A DNA stretch of 64,000 nt. Source: Nocardia jejuensis NBRC 103114 (GTDB taxonomy: Bacteria; Actinomycetota; Actinomycetes; Mycobacteriales; Mycobacteriaceae). How positions within the stretch are numbered: position 1 is the first letter of the stretch; every line of letters begins with the position of its first letter. Below, piece after piece: positions 18,334 to 27,911 of this stretch. A program made the translations under genes and the position numbers. Under the pieces are notes generated by a model that was not told where the DNA came from, searched no databases, and was given only the letters and a program-made list of their open reading frames with translations. The DNA is taken from the NCBI RefSeq assembly GCF_001613145.1, contig NZ_BDBU01000005.1, positions 275,183-339,182 on the forward strand. Direction: 5' to 3'.

Positions 18334-19005
18334 GTGCAACCAGTCCGGCGCACGAGCCTCATCGCCCAGGTGACAGAGCAGCTTCGTGCCGAAATCCGTT
18401 CCGGCCGTTGGCCCGTCGGCTCGCGTATCCCCACCGAGCCCGAGCTGACCGAACTCACCGGGACCGGTCGAAATACCGTCCGCGAAGCCGTCCAGGCGCT
18501 CGTGCATGCAGGCATGGTCGAACGAAGACAGGGTTCCGGGACGTATGTGACCTCCACGTCCACCCTCGGCGGCACGCTGACCGAGTACTTCGCCGACGCC
18601 CAGCAGCGCGACATCCTCGAACTGCGCCAGGCACTGGATACCACCGCGGCCTCGCTCGCGGCCAGTCGGCGCGACGAGACCGATATCGCCGAGCTACGAC
18701 GGCTGCTGGAGGAACGCCGGCTCACCTGGGACGCCGACTTCGACACCGCCATCGCGGCCGACGTGCAACTGCACCGCGCCATCGTGGTCGCCAGCCACAA
18801 CGCGGTGTACCTCGAGTTCTACGACTCGCTGCTGCCCGTCATCGAGGCCGGGATCCGCTCCCGCTCCGAACGCGCGGGCGAGGCGTACCACGCCGAGCAC
18901 ACCGAACTCGTGCAGGCGGTCATCGACGGGGACCCCGAGCGGGCGGCCCGCACGGCCGACTGCTTCCTCGGCTCGCTCATCGCCGAATACCCGGACGCGC
19001 GATAG
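18334..19005 (+). CDS. GntR-family regulator, FadR subgroup
   Basis: A 223-residue regulator. The winged helix covers about residues 5-70 (TSLIAQVTEQLRAEI, PTEPELTELTGTGRNTVREAVQALVHAGMVERRQGSGTYV), followed by an FCD ligand domain (RDILELRQALDTTAASLAA; later HRAIVVASHN and AEHTELVQAVIDGD) whose Asp/His residues often bind a metal and a carboxylate. Starts at GTG 18310 and GTG 18334 are both possible; 18334 gives the typical short N-terminus. It diverges from the MFS gene and most likely represses it until a small organic acid is present (inference). Confidence 0.88.
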   Translation: MQPVRRTSLIAQVTEQLRAEIRSGRWPVGSRIPTEPELTELTGTGRNTVREAVQALVHAGMVERRQGSGTYVTSTSTLGGTLTEYFADAQQRDILELRQALDTTAASLAASRRDETDIAELRRLLEERRLTWDADFDTAIAADVQLHRAIVVASHNAVYLEFYDSLLPVIEAGIRSRSERAGEAYHAEHTELVQAVIDGDPERAARTADCFLGSLIAEYPDAR

Positions 19006-19200
19006 TAATTCCGGGTAACCGAAAGGTCACCGCGCGAAAGTCCCGGAGGTGAGCCGGAATTGCCCCGGTCGTCACCGAAAGCCATGCCGGCGTAATCAGC
19101 ACTTCGTACGGTTGTCTCGACCGCAGCGACTCCCCGGTACACATTTTCGTACCGGGAGATCGCGATGAGGGCGGTAGACAGCTCGAGAGGAAAGCTGCTC

Positions 19201-20652
19201 ATGGCAACCGTGGCGACGCCGGAAACGACGATGGACTATCAGAAGCGCGGGCGCTGGCTCGATCGCTGGGAGCCCGACAATACGGAATTCTGGGAAAACG
19301 GGGGAAAACGAACGGCCCGCAAGAATTTGATCTTCTCCGTATTCGCGGAGAATCTCGGATTCAGCATCTGGGTCATCTGGGGCAGCGTCGTCACCGCCAT
19401 GGGGGCGGCCGGATTCGCGTTCCTCAAGGGACCGGACGCGGTCAGCAACGCTCTGCTGCTGACCTCCACGCCCACGCTCGTCGGTGCGGCACTGCGCATT
19501 CCGTACACCTTCGCCATCCCGCGCTTCGGCGGGCGGGCGTTCACCGTCTTCAGCGCGGGCATGCTGCTGTTGCCCACGCTCGGCCTGGCCTACTTCATCA
19601 ATCAGCCCGATACGCCCATGTGGGTGTTCATGCTGCTGGCCGCGACCGCGGGCGTCGGCGGCGGTAACTTCTCCTCCTCGATGGCCAATATCAACTTCTT
19701 CTTCCCCGAGGGCAAGAAGGGCACGGCGCTGGGCATCAATGCCGCGGGCGGCAATCTCGGTGTGGCACAGACGCAGTTGTTCGTGCCGCTGATCATCACC
19801 CTCGGCACGCACATCCTGGCCAAGGATCCGGCGGGCTACCGCTTCGGCATCACCCTGGCGGTGCTCATGTGGATCCCGCTGATCCTGATCGCCATGGTCG
19901 GCGCGCTGCGCTACATGGACTCCATCTCCGGCGCGAAATCCGATGGCAAGTCGTACAAACTGGCGCTGACCAACCGGCACACCTGGGTGATGGCCGTGCT
20001 CTACATCGGCACCTTCGGCTCGTTCATCGGCTTCTCCTTCGCCTTCCCGACGCTGCTCAAGGCCAACTTCCCCAGCCTCGCCAAGATCGGCTGGATGGGC
20101 ACGCTCGGCAATCTCGCCTTCCTCGGCGCACTCGTGGGATCCATGAGCCGGCCCTTCGGCGGCTGGATCTCGGACAAGGTCGGCGGCGCGAAGATGACGC
20201 TGTACGTGTTCGGCGGCATGGCCGTGTCCACGCTGCTGATCATGGCGTCGCTCTCGGTGAAGAGCTTTCCGCTGTACCTGATCTCGTTCCTGCTGCTGTT
20301 CGTCCTCACCGGCATCGGCAACGGCTCCACCTATCGGATGATCCCGACCATCTTCACCGCCGAGGCGCGGCGGCGCGCCTCGGAAACCGGGCAGGACATC
20401 GGCGAGGCGCTGGCCTCGGCCAAGCGGCAGGCCGGTGCGGCCATCGGCGTGATCGGAGCGGTCGGCGCGTCCGGCGGCTGGATCGTGCAGCAGGCACTGC
20501 GGCTGTCCAATGTGCACTACGGCAGCATGAGCCCGGCCTTCTGGGGATACGCCGTCGTGTATCTCGCCATGGCCGGGACGGTGTGGTGGTTCTACCTGCG
20601 CTCGTCCTTCGCGGCGGACCGGTCCCCCTCGCTGGCCTACGCCAACGTGTAG
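19201..20652 (+). CDS. Nitrate/nitrite transporter NarK (second copy)
   Basis: A 483-residue, 12-helix nitrate-nitrite porter related to the narK at 15.2 kb: GGGNFSSSMANINFFFP, GGNLGVAQTQ and TGIGNGSTYRMIPTIF mark the two signature regions. The N-terminus contains the same W-x3-ENGGKRTARKNL pattern that precedes helix 1 in this family. The ATG at 19201 has AGAGGAAAG upstream; an ATG at 19165 would add 12 residues. It stands alone between the GntR gene and a strong terminator. Two paralogues may serve different directions (nitrate import versus nitrite export) or affinities; this cannot be read from sequence. Confidence 0.93.
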   Translation: MATVATPETTMDYQKRGRWLDRWEPDNTEFWENGGKRTARKNLIFSVFAENLGFSIWVIWGSVVTAMGAAGFAFLKGPDAVSNALLLTSTPTLVGAALRIPYTFAIPRFGGRAFTVFSAGMLLLPTLGLAYFINQPDTPMWVFMLLAATAGVGGGNFSSSMANINFFFPEGKKGTALGINAAGGNLGVAQTQLFVPLIITLGTHILAKDPAGYRFGITLAVLMWIPLILIAMVGALRYMDSISGAKSDGKSYKLALTNRHTWVMAVLYIGTFGSFIGFSFAFPTLLKANFPSLAKIGWMGTLGNLAFLGALVGSMSRPFGGWISDKVGGAKMTLYVFGGMAVSTLLIMASLSVKSFPLYLISFLLLFVLTGIGNGSTYRMIPTIFTAEARRRASETGQDIGEALASAKRQAGAAIGVIGAVGASGGWIVQQALRLSNVHYGSMSPAFWGYAVVYLAMAGTVWWFYLRSSFAADRSPSLAYANV

Positions 20653-20727
20653 GAGCGACGCTCGGGCTAAGGGAGATCTGCCCGAAACCGCTGTCCCGCA
20701 ATGACATAATTCTCTGCGCCACCGAAA

Positions 20728-20773
20728 AACGCTGTCGCGCCGGACGATTCGATTCGTCCGGCGCGACAGCGTT
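20728..20773. terminator. Bidirectional intrinsic terminator
   Basis: A perfect 20-bp inverted repeat (arms 20728-20747 and 20754-20773, TTCGAT loop) lies between the convergent narK copy and TIGR02569-type gene. An A-run at 20725-20729 gives a U-tract for the minus-strand transcript. Confidence 0.85.
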
Positions 20774-20821
20774 CGTGGTGCAGGGCTTATCGCGATGCGG
20801 TCCTGGCAGCTGCGCCGAGCG

Positions 20822-21673
20822 CTAGAGCATCAATCGGATCATGTCGGCGGTGTGCGCCAGGCCGGGAAACGCCTCTTCGGTGGATCGAGGGTGCAGGGCG
20901 TGCACCGCGAGGCGGAACATGACCGCGCGCACCAGCATCTGCGGCCACTCGGGCAGGTCACCCCAGCGTTGCAGCAGGCCGTCGTCGCCACCGCCCCAGG
21001 ACAGCGCATCCACCACGATCACGGCGGCGGCCCACGGCGCGGGCCGCCAGTACGGGGTGATGTCGGTCAGACCGGGCGCGAAAGCGCCTGCGAAGAGCAC
21101 TGTTCCGAACAGATCGCCGTGCACCAGCTGCGCGGGGGTGACGACGGGTTTGCGCAGCGTCGAGAGCTGGGTGATCAGGTGCAGACTGCGATCTCCGTCC
21201 GGAGAGGTGGACGGGAGCAGGCCGCCCATCTTGAGGCTGCGCAGCGGAACCGCCTCCCACGCGGCACGATCGGCCGCCGCGAAGACGTCCACATCCACCC
21301 ACGGCGCGACCGGAGCCTGCGCGAGGAAGCGCGGCCGCTCGAGCGTGGCCGTCACCTGATGCAACCGCAGCGACACCGACACCACCTCGTCGTGCCGGGG
21401 CTCGGGCACGCCCTCGAGATAGGTGTCCGCACGCCAACCCGATACGACATAGCGGCCGTCGGTGGCCCGGACCGGCCGGGCCAGCCGGATGCCGTCCACA
21501 CGCAGCGTCTCGCGCACCTTCGCCGACCACGCGGCCCGCGCGTGATCGGTCACCGGGCTGAGCACGACATCGCCGCACCGCCAGCCACCGTCCCAGTTCC
21601 CCAATGGAACCGGCACGATTTCTCGCAACCCGAATGTCGAGCGCACGTGTTCCGGAGGCTCCACAGCAATCAT
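20822..21673 (-). CDS. Conserved actinobacterial protein, TIGR02569 type
   Basis: A 283-residue protein matching the TIGR02569-type family found beside moeZ in Mycobacteriales (Rv3205c by position). It has a kinase-like look: LVHGDLFGTVLF resembles the HGD motif of aminoglycoside/choline kinases, followed by ITPYWRPAPWAAAVIVVDALSW where the DFG-like region would be. The invariant kinase residues are only partly present, so catalysis is uncertain. The start is taken at ATG 21673; GTG 21679 is an alternative and a TTG at 21739 less likely. It lies downstream of moeZ on the same strand, 162 bp away. Function unknown. Confidence 0.8.
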   Translation of the reverse strand: MIAVEPPEHVRSTFGLREIVPVPLGNWDGGWRCGDVVLSPVTDHARAAWSAKVRETLRVDGIRLARPVRATDGRYVVSGWRADTYLEGVPEPRHDEVVSVSLRLHQVTATLERPRFLAQAPVAPWVDVDVFAAADRAAWEAVPLRSLKMGGLLPSTSPDGDRSLHLITQLSTLRKPVVTPAQLVHGDLFGTVLFAGAFAPGLTDITPYWRPAPWAAAVIVVDALSWGGGDDGLLQRWGDLPEWPQMLVRAVMFRLAVHALHPRSTEEAFPGLAHTADMIRLML

Positions 21674-21835
21674 GGTCACGGGCGTACCGTACCGCTCATC
21701 CGGCTCTGCGGGACTTAAGGCGAGACTCGTGTGGCGCAAAAGTAACGTTGGCGACCGGCGGTCGGGTACAGCAATTATTCGCCCGTCCCCGGCGAGTTAC
21801 CCGAAAGTTTCGAAATCAGTTCTTGCCGATCGGCA

Positions 21836-23023
21836 TCAGTACACCGGCAGCGACGGATCCACCTGGTTCGCCCAGGCGACGATTCCGCCCTGCAAATGTG
21901 TGGCATCGGAGAATCCGGCGTTCTTCAACGCCGCCAATGCTTCCGCCGAACGTATACCCGTCTTGCAGTGCAATACGATCGGAACATTCTGGGGCAGCTC
22001 GGCCAACGCGTCACCGGTCAGGATGCGGTCCTTGGGAATCAAGGTCGCGCCCTCGATGCGGACGATGTCCCACTCCACAGGCTCGCGCACGTCGATGATC
22101 GCCACGTCCTTACCCGCGTCGAGCATGTCCTTGAGCTCGCGGGCGGTGATGGTGGACCCGATCGCGGCGGCCTGGCCCTCCTCGGACACCACACCGCAGA
22201 AGGCGTCGTAGTCGATGAGCTCGGTGATCGGCTGACGCTCGGGATCGCGGCGCAGCTTGATGGTCCGGTAGGTCATGTCGAGTGCGTCGTAGACCATGAG
22301 CCGGCCCAGCAGGGGGTCACCCATGCCGGTGATCAGCTTGATCGCCTCGGTCACCATGATCGAGCCGATGGAGGCGCACAGCACGCCGAGCACGCCGCCC
22401 TCGGCGCAGGAGGGGACCATGCCCGGCGGCGGCGCTTCCGGGTACAGGTCGCGGTAGTTGAGGCCGCGCCCGTCCGGGGCGTCCTCCCAGAAGACCGATA
22501 CCTGGCCCTCGAAGCGGTAGATCGAACCCCACACGTACGGCTTGTGCGCCAGCACCGCGGCGTCGTTCACCAGGTAGCGGGTGGCGAAGTTGTCGGTGCC
22601 GTCGACGATCAGGTCGTACTGCTCGAAGAGCTCGATCGCGTTCTCGGGTTCGAGCCGAATCTTGTGCAGTTCCACGGTGATTCCGGAATTGATCTCCAGA
22701 ATCGAATCACGCGCCGAATCGGCCTTGGAGCGGCCGATATCGGATTCGCCGTGAATGATCTGCCGTTGCAGATTCGAGGCGTCCACCTCGTCGAATTCCA
22801 CGATGCCGAGCGTCCCCACACCCGCGGCCGCCAGATACAGCAGCGCCGGGGAGCCCAGCCCGCCCGCGCCGATGACCAGCACGCGGGCATTCTTCAAACG
22901 TTTCTGTCCGACCACACCCAGATCCGGGATGATCAGATGGCGGCTGTAGCGGGCGACCTCGTCCCGGGTCAGCTCCGCGGCCGGCTCCACCAGGGGCGGC
23001 AGGGACTGATGCGATGCTGGCAT
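21836..23023 (-). CDS. moeZ: Adenylyltransferase/sulfurtransferase MoeZ
   Basis: A 395-residue ThiF/MoeB-type activating enzyme with a C-terminal rhodanese domain. It adenylates the C-terminal glycine of ubiquitin-like sulfur carriers and transfers sulfur, making thiocarboxylates for molybdopterin (MoaD), cysteine (CysO) and other pathways. The nucleotide motif GAGGLG is at 52-57, followed by DASNLQRQ and DGTDNFATR. The rhodanese starts near residue 280 and its active cysteine is C353 in HCKTGIRS. The ATG at 23023 gives the family N-terminus SLPPLVEP after a few residues. Neighbours on both sides match the M. tuberculosis Rv3205c-Rv3207c order. Confidence 0.96.
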   Translation of the reverse strand: MPASHQSLPPLVEPAAELTRDEVARYSRHLIIPDLGVVGQKRLKNARVLVIGAGGLGSPALLYLAAAGVGTLGIVEFDEVDASNLQRQIIHGESDIGRSKADSARDSILEINSGITVELHKIRLEPENAIELFEQYDLIVDGTDNFATRYLVNDAAVLAHKPYVWGSIYRFEGQVSVFWEDAPDGRGLNYRDLYPEAPPPGMVPSCAEGGVLGVLCASIGSIMVTEAIKLITGMGDPLLGRLMVYDALDMTYRTIKLRRDPERQPITELIDYDAFCGVVSEEGQAAAIGSTITARELKDMLDAGKDVAIIDVREPVEWDIVRIEGATLIPKDRILTGDALAELPQNVPIVLHCKTGIRSAEALAALKNAGFSDATHLQGGIVAWANQVDPSLPVY

Positions 23024-23162
23024 CGTTCGCAGACTCCTCATTCGAATTCGCCGACAACGGTGCTTCGCGAGCCGGCTCGGTGCGACCACACGTGCAACAC
23101 CGCCGCCCGGATCGTTCTTCCCCATTGCGGCGCGGACCTGTCCTGCAGCCTAAAGCAGCAGG

Positions 23163-24275
23163 CTAGGCCCGCGGATACGGCCAGGGGTTGAACTTGCAGG
23201 TCTTGCCGTCCATGGGCACCACGCCGTCCGGGTCCAGCTTCGCGATGTCGTTGTTCCTGGTGCCGAAGGTCTGCTGCATCATCACCGGGGCCAGGCTGCC
23301 GTCGGTCTCGCACGGCTGATGCTCGTGATAGCCGATCGCGTGACCCACCTCGTGGTTGATCTGGTACTGCCGATACGACCCGACATCTCCTTCGAAGGCG
23401 ACCGCGCCGCGCACCCAGCGCACCTCCGAGAGCATGACGCGGCCGAGATCGGCGTTGTAACAGGAGGAGTCGATCGGGATCTCGAAACCACAGGCCTTGC
23501 GAGTGGAGTCCCGCGAGGTCAGCGAGATGCGGAAATCCGGGTTGCCGTTGTCGATGCGGCGGAACGCGAAACGCGAATCATGGGTCCAGCTCTTGGGATT
23601 GGAGAGGGTCGCGTCCACCATCTTGCCCACCGCGTAGTCACCGCCGAAGTCGGAGGTGTCCACGCCGTCCTCGATCTCGACGGTGTAGTTGAAGATGTGC
23701 TCGGTGCCGATGCCGAACTGCGCGCCCGCGCCGGGCACCACATGCCAAGCGCCCGTTCCGGTATCGGTGAAGGGCCCGCCGCCGGGCACCGCGCCGCTGG
23801 CCAGATCGACGGGGAACTTGCCGTCGCCCCGGGGCGGGGCGCCGCCGATGATTCCGGCCTTGTCGTTGTGCTCGCTCAAGCGCCCGAAGCCCGGCATACC
23901 GGTGACGGTGTCGGCATTGCCGCTGAACACGTCCACACCGACCAGCACGGTGATCATCAGCAGCACCGGCAGCGCGTACGCGCGCCAGCCGTACGCCGAG
24001 ACGAAGCGGCCCAGGGCGCTCTGCTTCTTGGTCTCGCGGTCCGGGCGGGGCCGGGCCGCGCCCTCGGGCGGGGCGGTCGGATCCCAGCGGGCTCGCAGCG
24101 GCTGATCGGACAGCGGGATCGGGAGCCGATCCTCGGCCAGGACCGGGAGTCCCGCTCCGGGCGTCCGGGATTCGTCGCTTCCGGCGGCCGGACCCTCGTC
24201 GGCGTACATACCGAGGGGGTCGTAGATCGGTCCGGTCGGTCTGCCTCGTCGCTTGGCACCGTCGGTCACACCCAC
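23163..24275 (-). CDS. Membrane-anchored DUF3152 zinc metalloprotease-like protein
   Basis: A 370-residue protein: about 95 Pro/Arg-rich cytoplasmic residues, one membrane segment (ALPVLLMITVLVGVDVF), then an extracytoplasmic DUF3152 domain. The domain holds a zincin-type HEVGH (H308, E309, H312) and ends in a Cys-containing loop (CETDGSLAPVMMQQ) with a Met that could be a Met-turn. The usual metzincin third ligand position is E318, flanked by H317 and H319. Cysteines near the C-terminus may form disulfides. A GTG at 24275 is used; GTG 24269 is equally possible. It corresponds to Rv3207c. Substrate unknown. Confidence 0.85.
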   Translation of the reverse strand: MGVTDGAKRRGRPTGPIYDPLGMYADEGPAAGSDESRTPGAGLPVLAEDRLPIPLSDQPLRARWDPTAPPEGAARPRPDRETKKQSALGRFVSAYGWRAYALPVLLMITVLVGVDVFSGNADTVTGMPGFGRLSEHNDKAGIIGGAPPRGDGKFPVDLASGAVPGGGPFTDTGTGAWHVVPGAGAQFGIGTEHIFNYTVEIEDGVDTSDFGGDYAVGKMVDATLSNPKSWTHDSRFAFRRIDNGNPDFRISLTSRDSTRKACGFEIPIDSSCYNADLGRVMLSEVRWVRGAVAFEGDVGSYRQYQINHEVGHAIGYHEHQPCETDGSLAPVMMQQTFGTRNNDIAKLDPDGVVPMDGKTCKFNPWPYPRA

Positions 24276-24334
24276 CAGACTCTCACAGAGCGGCCCCGCT
24301 CACGCACGTGCTGGGGAAGGTCCGGGATTGCTGC

Positions 24335-24344
24335 GAGATATCTC
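24335..24344. promoter_or_regulatory. Short palindrome with neighbouring half copy, upstream of tetR
   Basis: GAGATATCTC is a perfect 10-bp palindrome, followed about 20 bp later by a related TAGATCTCAC. Both lie in the 276-bp divergent gap between the DUF3152 gene and a TetR gene, and are AT-richer than the surroundings. A TetR operator is possible; evidence is positional only. Confidence 0.35.
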
Positions 24345-24500
24345 ACCGGCAAAGCGGTAGATCTCACAAATTCGGACAACCGCAGCGAGATTGTGACCGG
24401 ACTCGCATAATGGTGCGGTTATCAGCACATCGAATTTCGGAACCGGGATCGGCACCGGGCCCGCGAGCGAGTATCGTTCGTGGGATACCCGACGACATGA

Positions 24501-25217
<717 letters not shown>

Positions 25218-25247
25218 CTTCGCCGTAGTCCGGTCGAGAGAAGCATC

Positions 25248-25290
25248 GAAAGAACTGCCCCGCCGAGATTCTCGGCGGGGCAGTTCTTTC
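25248..25290. terminator. Bidirectional intrinsic terminator
   Basis: A perfect 20-bp stem (25248-25267 / 25271-25290) with a 3-nt ATT loop, GC-rich at the tip and GAAAGAA/TTCTTTC at the base, separates the convergent tetR and DUF3107 genes. Confidence 0.88.
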
Positions 25291-25316
25291 GGGCCTGAAG
25301 CTCGTTCGGCCGTGAA

Positions 25317-25544
25317 TTACACGGCGGCGAAACCGACGCGGCCCGCGGAGGCGGGACCGATCTCGACGTAGGCGACCTTGGTGGCCTGGATCAGGTACTT
25401 GCGGCCCTTTTCGTCGGTCAGCGCCACGACGCCGGTCTCACCACTCAGCGCGCCGGTGACCAGTTTCTCGACCTCGTCGGGCGTCTGCGCGCTGTTGATG
25501 ATCAGCTCACGCGGGCTATCCGAAATACCGATCTTGACCTCCAC
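25317..25544 (-). CDS. DUF3107 protein (TB9.4-like)
   Basis: A 75-residue conserved Mycobacteriales protein that begins VEVKIGISDSPREL, contains ALTDEKGRKYLIQATKVAYVEIG and ends shortly after. A GTG at 25544 is preferred over a TTG at 25550 because GGAGG lies 6 nt upstream and because the family starts with MEVKIG. It corresponds to Rv3208A (TB9.4). The predicted structure is a small alpha/beta unit; no catalytic residues stand out. Function is unknown. It converges on the TetR gene across a terminator and is 109 bp from the ferritin-like gene on the same strand. Confidence 0.85.
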   Translation of the reverse strand: MEVKIGISDSPRELIINSAQTPDEVEKLVTGALSGETGVVALTDEKGRKYLIQATKVAYVEIGPASAGRVGFAAV

Positions 25545-25653
25545 GGCCAACCTCCGAACCTAGAGTCCTGTGCTGTCTTGATCAGGCTAGTGCAGGGTGA
25601 GCGATGCCCGGCAGGGAGCGCCCTGCGCTCTCAGCGAACGGGAACGGCCCGGC

Positions 25654-26343
25654 CTAGCCCAGACCCAGCACTCGCATGCGCTCGGCGTGGCTGTCCTGCA
25701 TGCGCTCGAACAGGGTCGCGATGCCGTTCAGATCGCCGGTGGCGCTCAGCACCAGGTCGGTGAGTTCGTCGCGCTGCGCCATCACGTACTGCGCCTGCGT
25801 GATCGCCTCGCCCAGCAGGCGGCGACCCCAGAGGGTGAGACGGTCACGCTCGGAGCGGTTCTGCTCGACCGCGGTGCGCACCTCGTCGATCACGAACTCC
25901 GAGTGCCGGGTCTCGGCGAGCACATCGCGGACCACTTCGGCGACCTCGGGAGCCAGGGCGTCGGCGATCTCGGTGTAGAAGTCGGCGGCGATGCCGTCAC
26001 CGACGTAGAACTTGACCATCGACTCCAACCAGGTGGAGGGGTCGGTGGAGGCGTGATACGCGTCCAGTGCCCGCACATAGGGGGCCATACCGTCGAACAC
26101 GTCCACCCCGCGGTCCGAGAGCGCCCGCTCGAGGGTCTTGAAGTGGTCCATCTCGTTGGCGGCCATCTTCGCGACGGCCACCTTGCCGCGCAGCGTCGGC
26201 GACAACTTGGCCTCTTCGGCCAGACGGTAGAACGCGGAGATCTCACCGTAGGCGAGAACCGCGAACAGATCGGTGACGCCGGCTTCGGCGGCGTCGGGCG
26301 ACCCCGCCTCGACGCCGAACGCGGTAGACGAATTTGCTCCCAT
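25654..26343 (-). CDS. Ferritin-like fold protein (Rv3210c-like)
   Basis: A 229-residue, mostly helical protein of the ferritin-like type. Metal-ligand-like patterns are E in AYGEISAFYRL, ANEMDHFKTLE (ExxH), then FYTEIADAL and ETRHSEFVIDE (ExxH), giving two Glu/ExxH pairs as in di-iron four-helix bundles. This would suit iron or peroxide chemistry, but the family is uncharacterised. The ATG at 26343 follows GGGGAG closely; a start 57 nt further upstream lacks support. It sits between the DUF3107 gene and an alpha/beta hydrolase on the same strand, 66 bp from the latter. Confidence 0.8.
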   Translation of the reverse strand: MGANSSTAFGVEAGSPDAAEAGVTDLFAVLAYGEISAFYRLAEEAKLSPTLRGKVAVAKMAANEMDHFKTLERALSDRGVDVFDGMAPYVRALDAYHASTDPSTWLESMVKFYVGDGIAADFYTEIADALAPEVAEVVRDVLAETRHSEFVIDEVRTAVEQNRSERDRLTLWGRRLLGEAITQAQYVMAQRDELTDLVLSATGDLNGIATLFERMQDSHAERMRVLGLG

Positions 26344-26409
26344 GACTCCCCACAGTAGTCCGCCGCCGAGAGACGCATCGAGCCATCGGCGGCTGTGCAC
26401 GCGGCGCGG

Positions 26410-27450
26410 TCAGGCCAGGTCGCGCAGGAACTTCTCGAGATAGGTCCAGGTGCTCTCGCGGGCGATGAGAATGCCGAGGTGAGAACCGGGCGCGGTCTCG
26501 TACCGCACCTGCGGCGAACCGGTCAGCGTGGTCAGACCGTGCTCGACCGCGGCGGCCGCGGTGATCACATCGGACGGGCCACCGACCAGCAGCACCGGCA
26601 CGGTGACATCGGCGAGTTCGATGCGGCGATCACCGAAATGCACCACGCCCTTGCCGATGTCGTTGTTGAGCATGAACCGGCCCCACAGCTGGTTGTAGAA
26701 CCGGCCCGGGTAGCCGGGCAGCGAATTCTGGAAACGGTCGATCGTCTCCATCCGGCCCAGGGTCGCGGTATCGGTGAGGTTGCTCGCAATGAAGAAGGGG
26801 CGCTTGAGTTCTCGATCCCAGGCGGTCGCGCGGTAGGCGATCCGGGTCAGTCGCGCCGAGACGCCGCCCGCCGCGCGAATGGCGGCGGTGGCGGTGCGGC
26901 CGCCGTCCACGCGGGCCAGCGCGCGCAGTTCGCGCACACCGACCATGTGGTTGTAGCTCAACGGCGCTCCGACCGCGGTCACCGAGCGGATCGGCAGCGT
27001 CGGATCGGCGGCGGCGGTCAGCAGTGCGAGCACGCCGCCCAGGGACCAGCCCACCAGATCGACCGGACGGCCGCCGCGATCGGCGGACACCTGGCGGATC
27101 GCCTCGGGCAGGATGTCGTCGATCCAGTCCTCGAACCCCATGCGGCGGTCCTCGAAACCGATGTCGCCGTAGTCGACCAGGTAGGGGGCGTGGCCGGTTT
27201 CCAGCAGGAAGCGGGCCATACTCTGATCGGGGCGCAGATCGAAGCAGAACGCGGGAGCGGCCAACGGCGGCACCAGCAGCACGGCCGGGGCATCGTCGCT
27301 CGCGCCGTCGTAGCGGCGTAGCTCCCGATGCGGTGCGTCCGAGATCACCGTCGAAGGTGTCGGTTCGGGGGCTTCGATGCCGTCGCCGAAGGTCAGGGCC
27401 CACGCGTTGCGGGCCGCGGTGCTCACACTGTCTGCCAGACTCACACGCAC
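26410..27450 (-). CDS. Alpha/beta hydrolase, PhaC-like
   Basis: A 346-residue alpha/beta hydrolase. The nucleophile elbow is GWSLGG (cf. GxSxGG), preceded by LLVPPLAAPAFCFDL, which resembles the oxyanion region of PHA synthase-like and lipase-like enzymes; the acid lies in the VPVLLVGGPSDVI strand-turn and the histidine in PGSHLGI near the C-terminus. Longer in-frame starts exist, but a TATATG -10 box ends 7 nt before the GTG at 27450, which points to leaderless translation from there. A palindrome overlaps this promoter. The likely substrate is an ester or thioester of a fatty acid; not determined. Confidence 0.85.
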   Translation of the reverse strand: MRVSLADSVSTAARNAWALTFGDGIEAPEPTPSTVISDAPHRELRRYDGASDDAPAVLLVPPLAAPAFCFDLRPDQSMARFLLETGHAPYLVDYGDIGFEDRRMGFEDWIDDILPEAIRQVSADRGGRPVDLVGWSLGGVLALLTAAADPTLPIRSVTAVGAPLSYNHMVGVRELRALARVDGGRTATAAIRAAGGVSARLTRIAYRATAWDRELKRPFFIASNLTDTATLGRMETIDRFQNSLPGYPGRFYNQLWGRFMLNNDIGKGVVHFGDRRIELADVTVPVLLVGGPSDVITAAAAVEHGLTTLTGSPQVRYETAPGSHLGILIARESTWTYLEKFLRDLA

Positions 27451-27457
27451 AACTTCG

Positions 27458-27481
27458 CATATACTGCTACACCGTGTAACA
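27458..27481 (-). promoter_or_regulatory. Promoter with overlapping operator for the alpha/beta hydrolase gene
   Basis: On the minus strand TATATG (27463-27458) ends 7 nt before the GTG start, the spacing expected of a -10 box for a leaderless mRNA. Directly upstream, 27465-27481 reads TGCTACACCGTGTAACA on the plus strand: two 8-bp arms around one base with a single mismatch. The site would cover the -35/-10 spacer, typical of repressor binding. The regulator is unknown. Confidence 0.6.
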
Positions 27482-27911
27482 GTTATGTGAGCAATCCAAC
27501 TGTCAACGGGGGCCGGCAACACCCTGCCCTGCGCAATTGTGTTGCGGCCCAGGCATTGACGCACGTGCGAAGGCACCGGAAATCCCCTGAGATCTCCCCG
27601 GAATCGCGCCTACCTGCGCAATAGCTGCCCACGATTGCGGTGGCGGGGAATAGAGCGAAGACGGTATCACGCTACAATCTCCGCGGACAGCGTAAATTTT
27701 GCCCGATCGAGTTTGCTTGATTACCGCGCGAACCCGGGCTCGACGACCGCCGTCCATGGAAAATGTGCGCGCACTCAGATCCCTGCATTGCACGCCGCGC
27801 CAGGTAGATGCCTTCCCGCGAGAGCGGATGCATCCCGCAGCGGCGAACACGGATCAGTGTGGTCGTCGCGGACCGACCGGTCCGCCCCACACCTCGTGCG
27901 CGCGAGACGCG
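27482..27911 (+). other. 430-bp leader region upstream of rhlE, no gene recognised
   Basis: No convincing coding sequence is visible. TTGACG at 27556-27561 is a possible -35 hexamer without a good -10. The in-frame extension upstream of the rhlE start is Arg/Pro-rich and looks non-coding. A long 5' untranslated leader, as known for some cold-responsive RNA helicase genes, is possible. Confidence 0.4.

Noticed and set aside
19015..19052. GlnR-like site upstream of the second NarK
   Set aside because: GTAAC and GTCAC appear with 6-bp spacing but the GAAAC half-sites are missing; the match is too weak.
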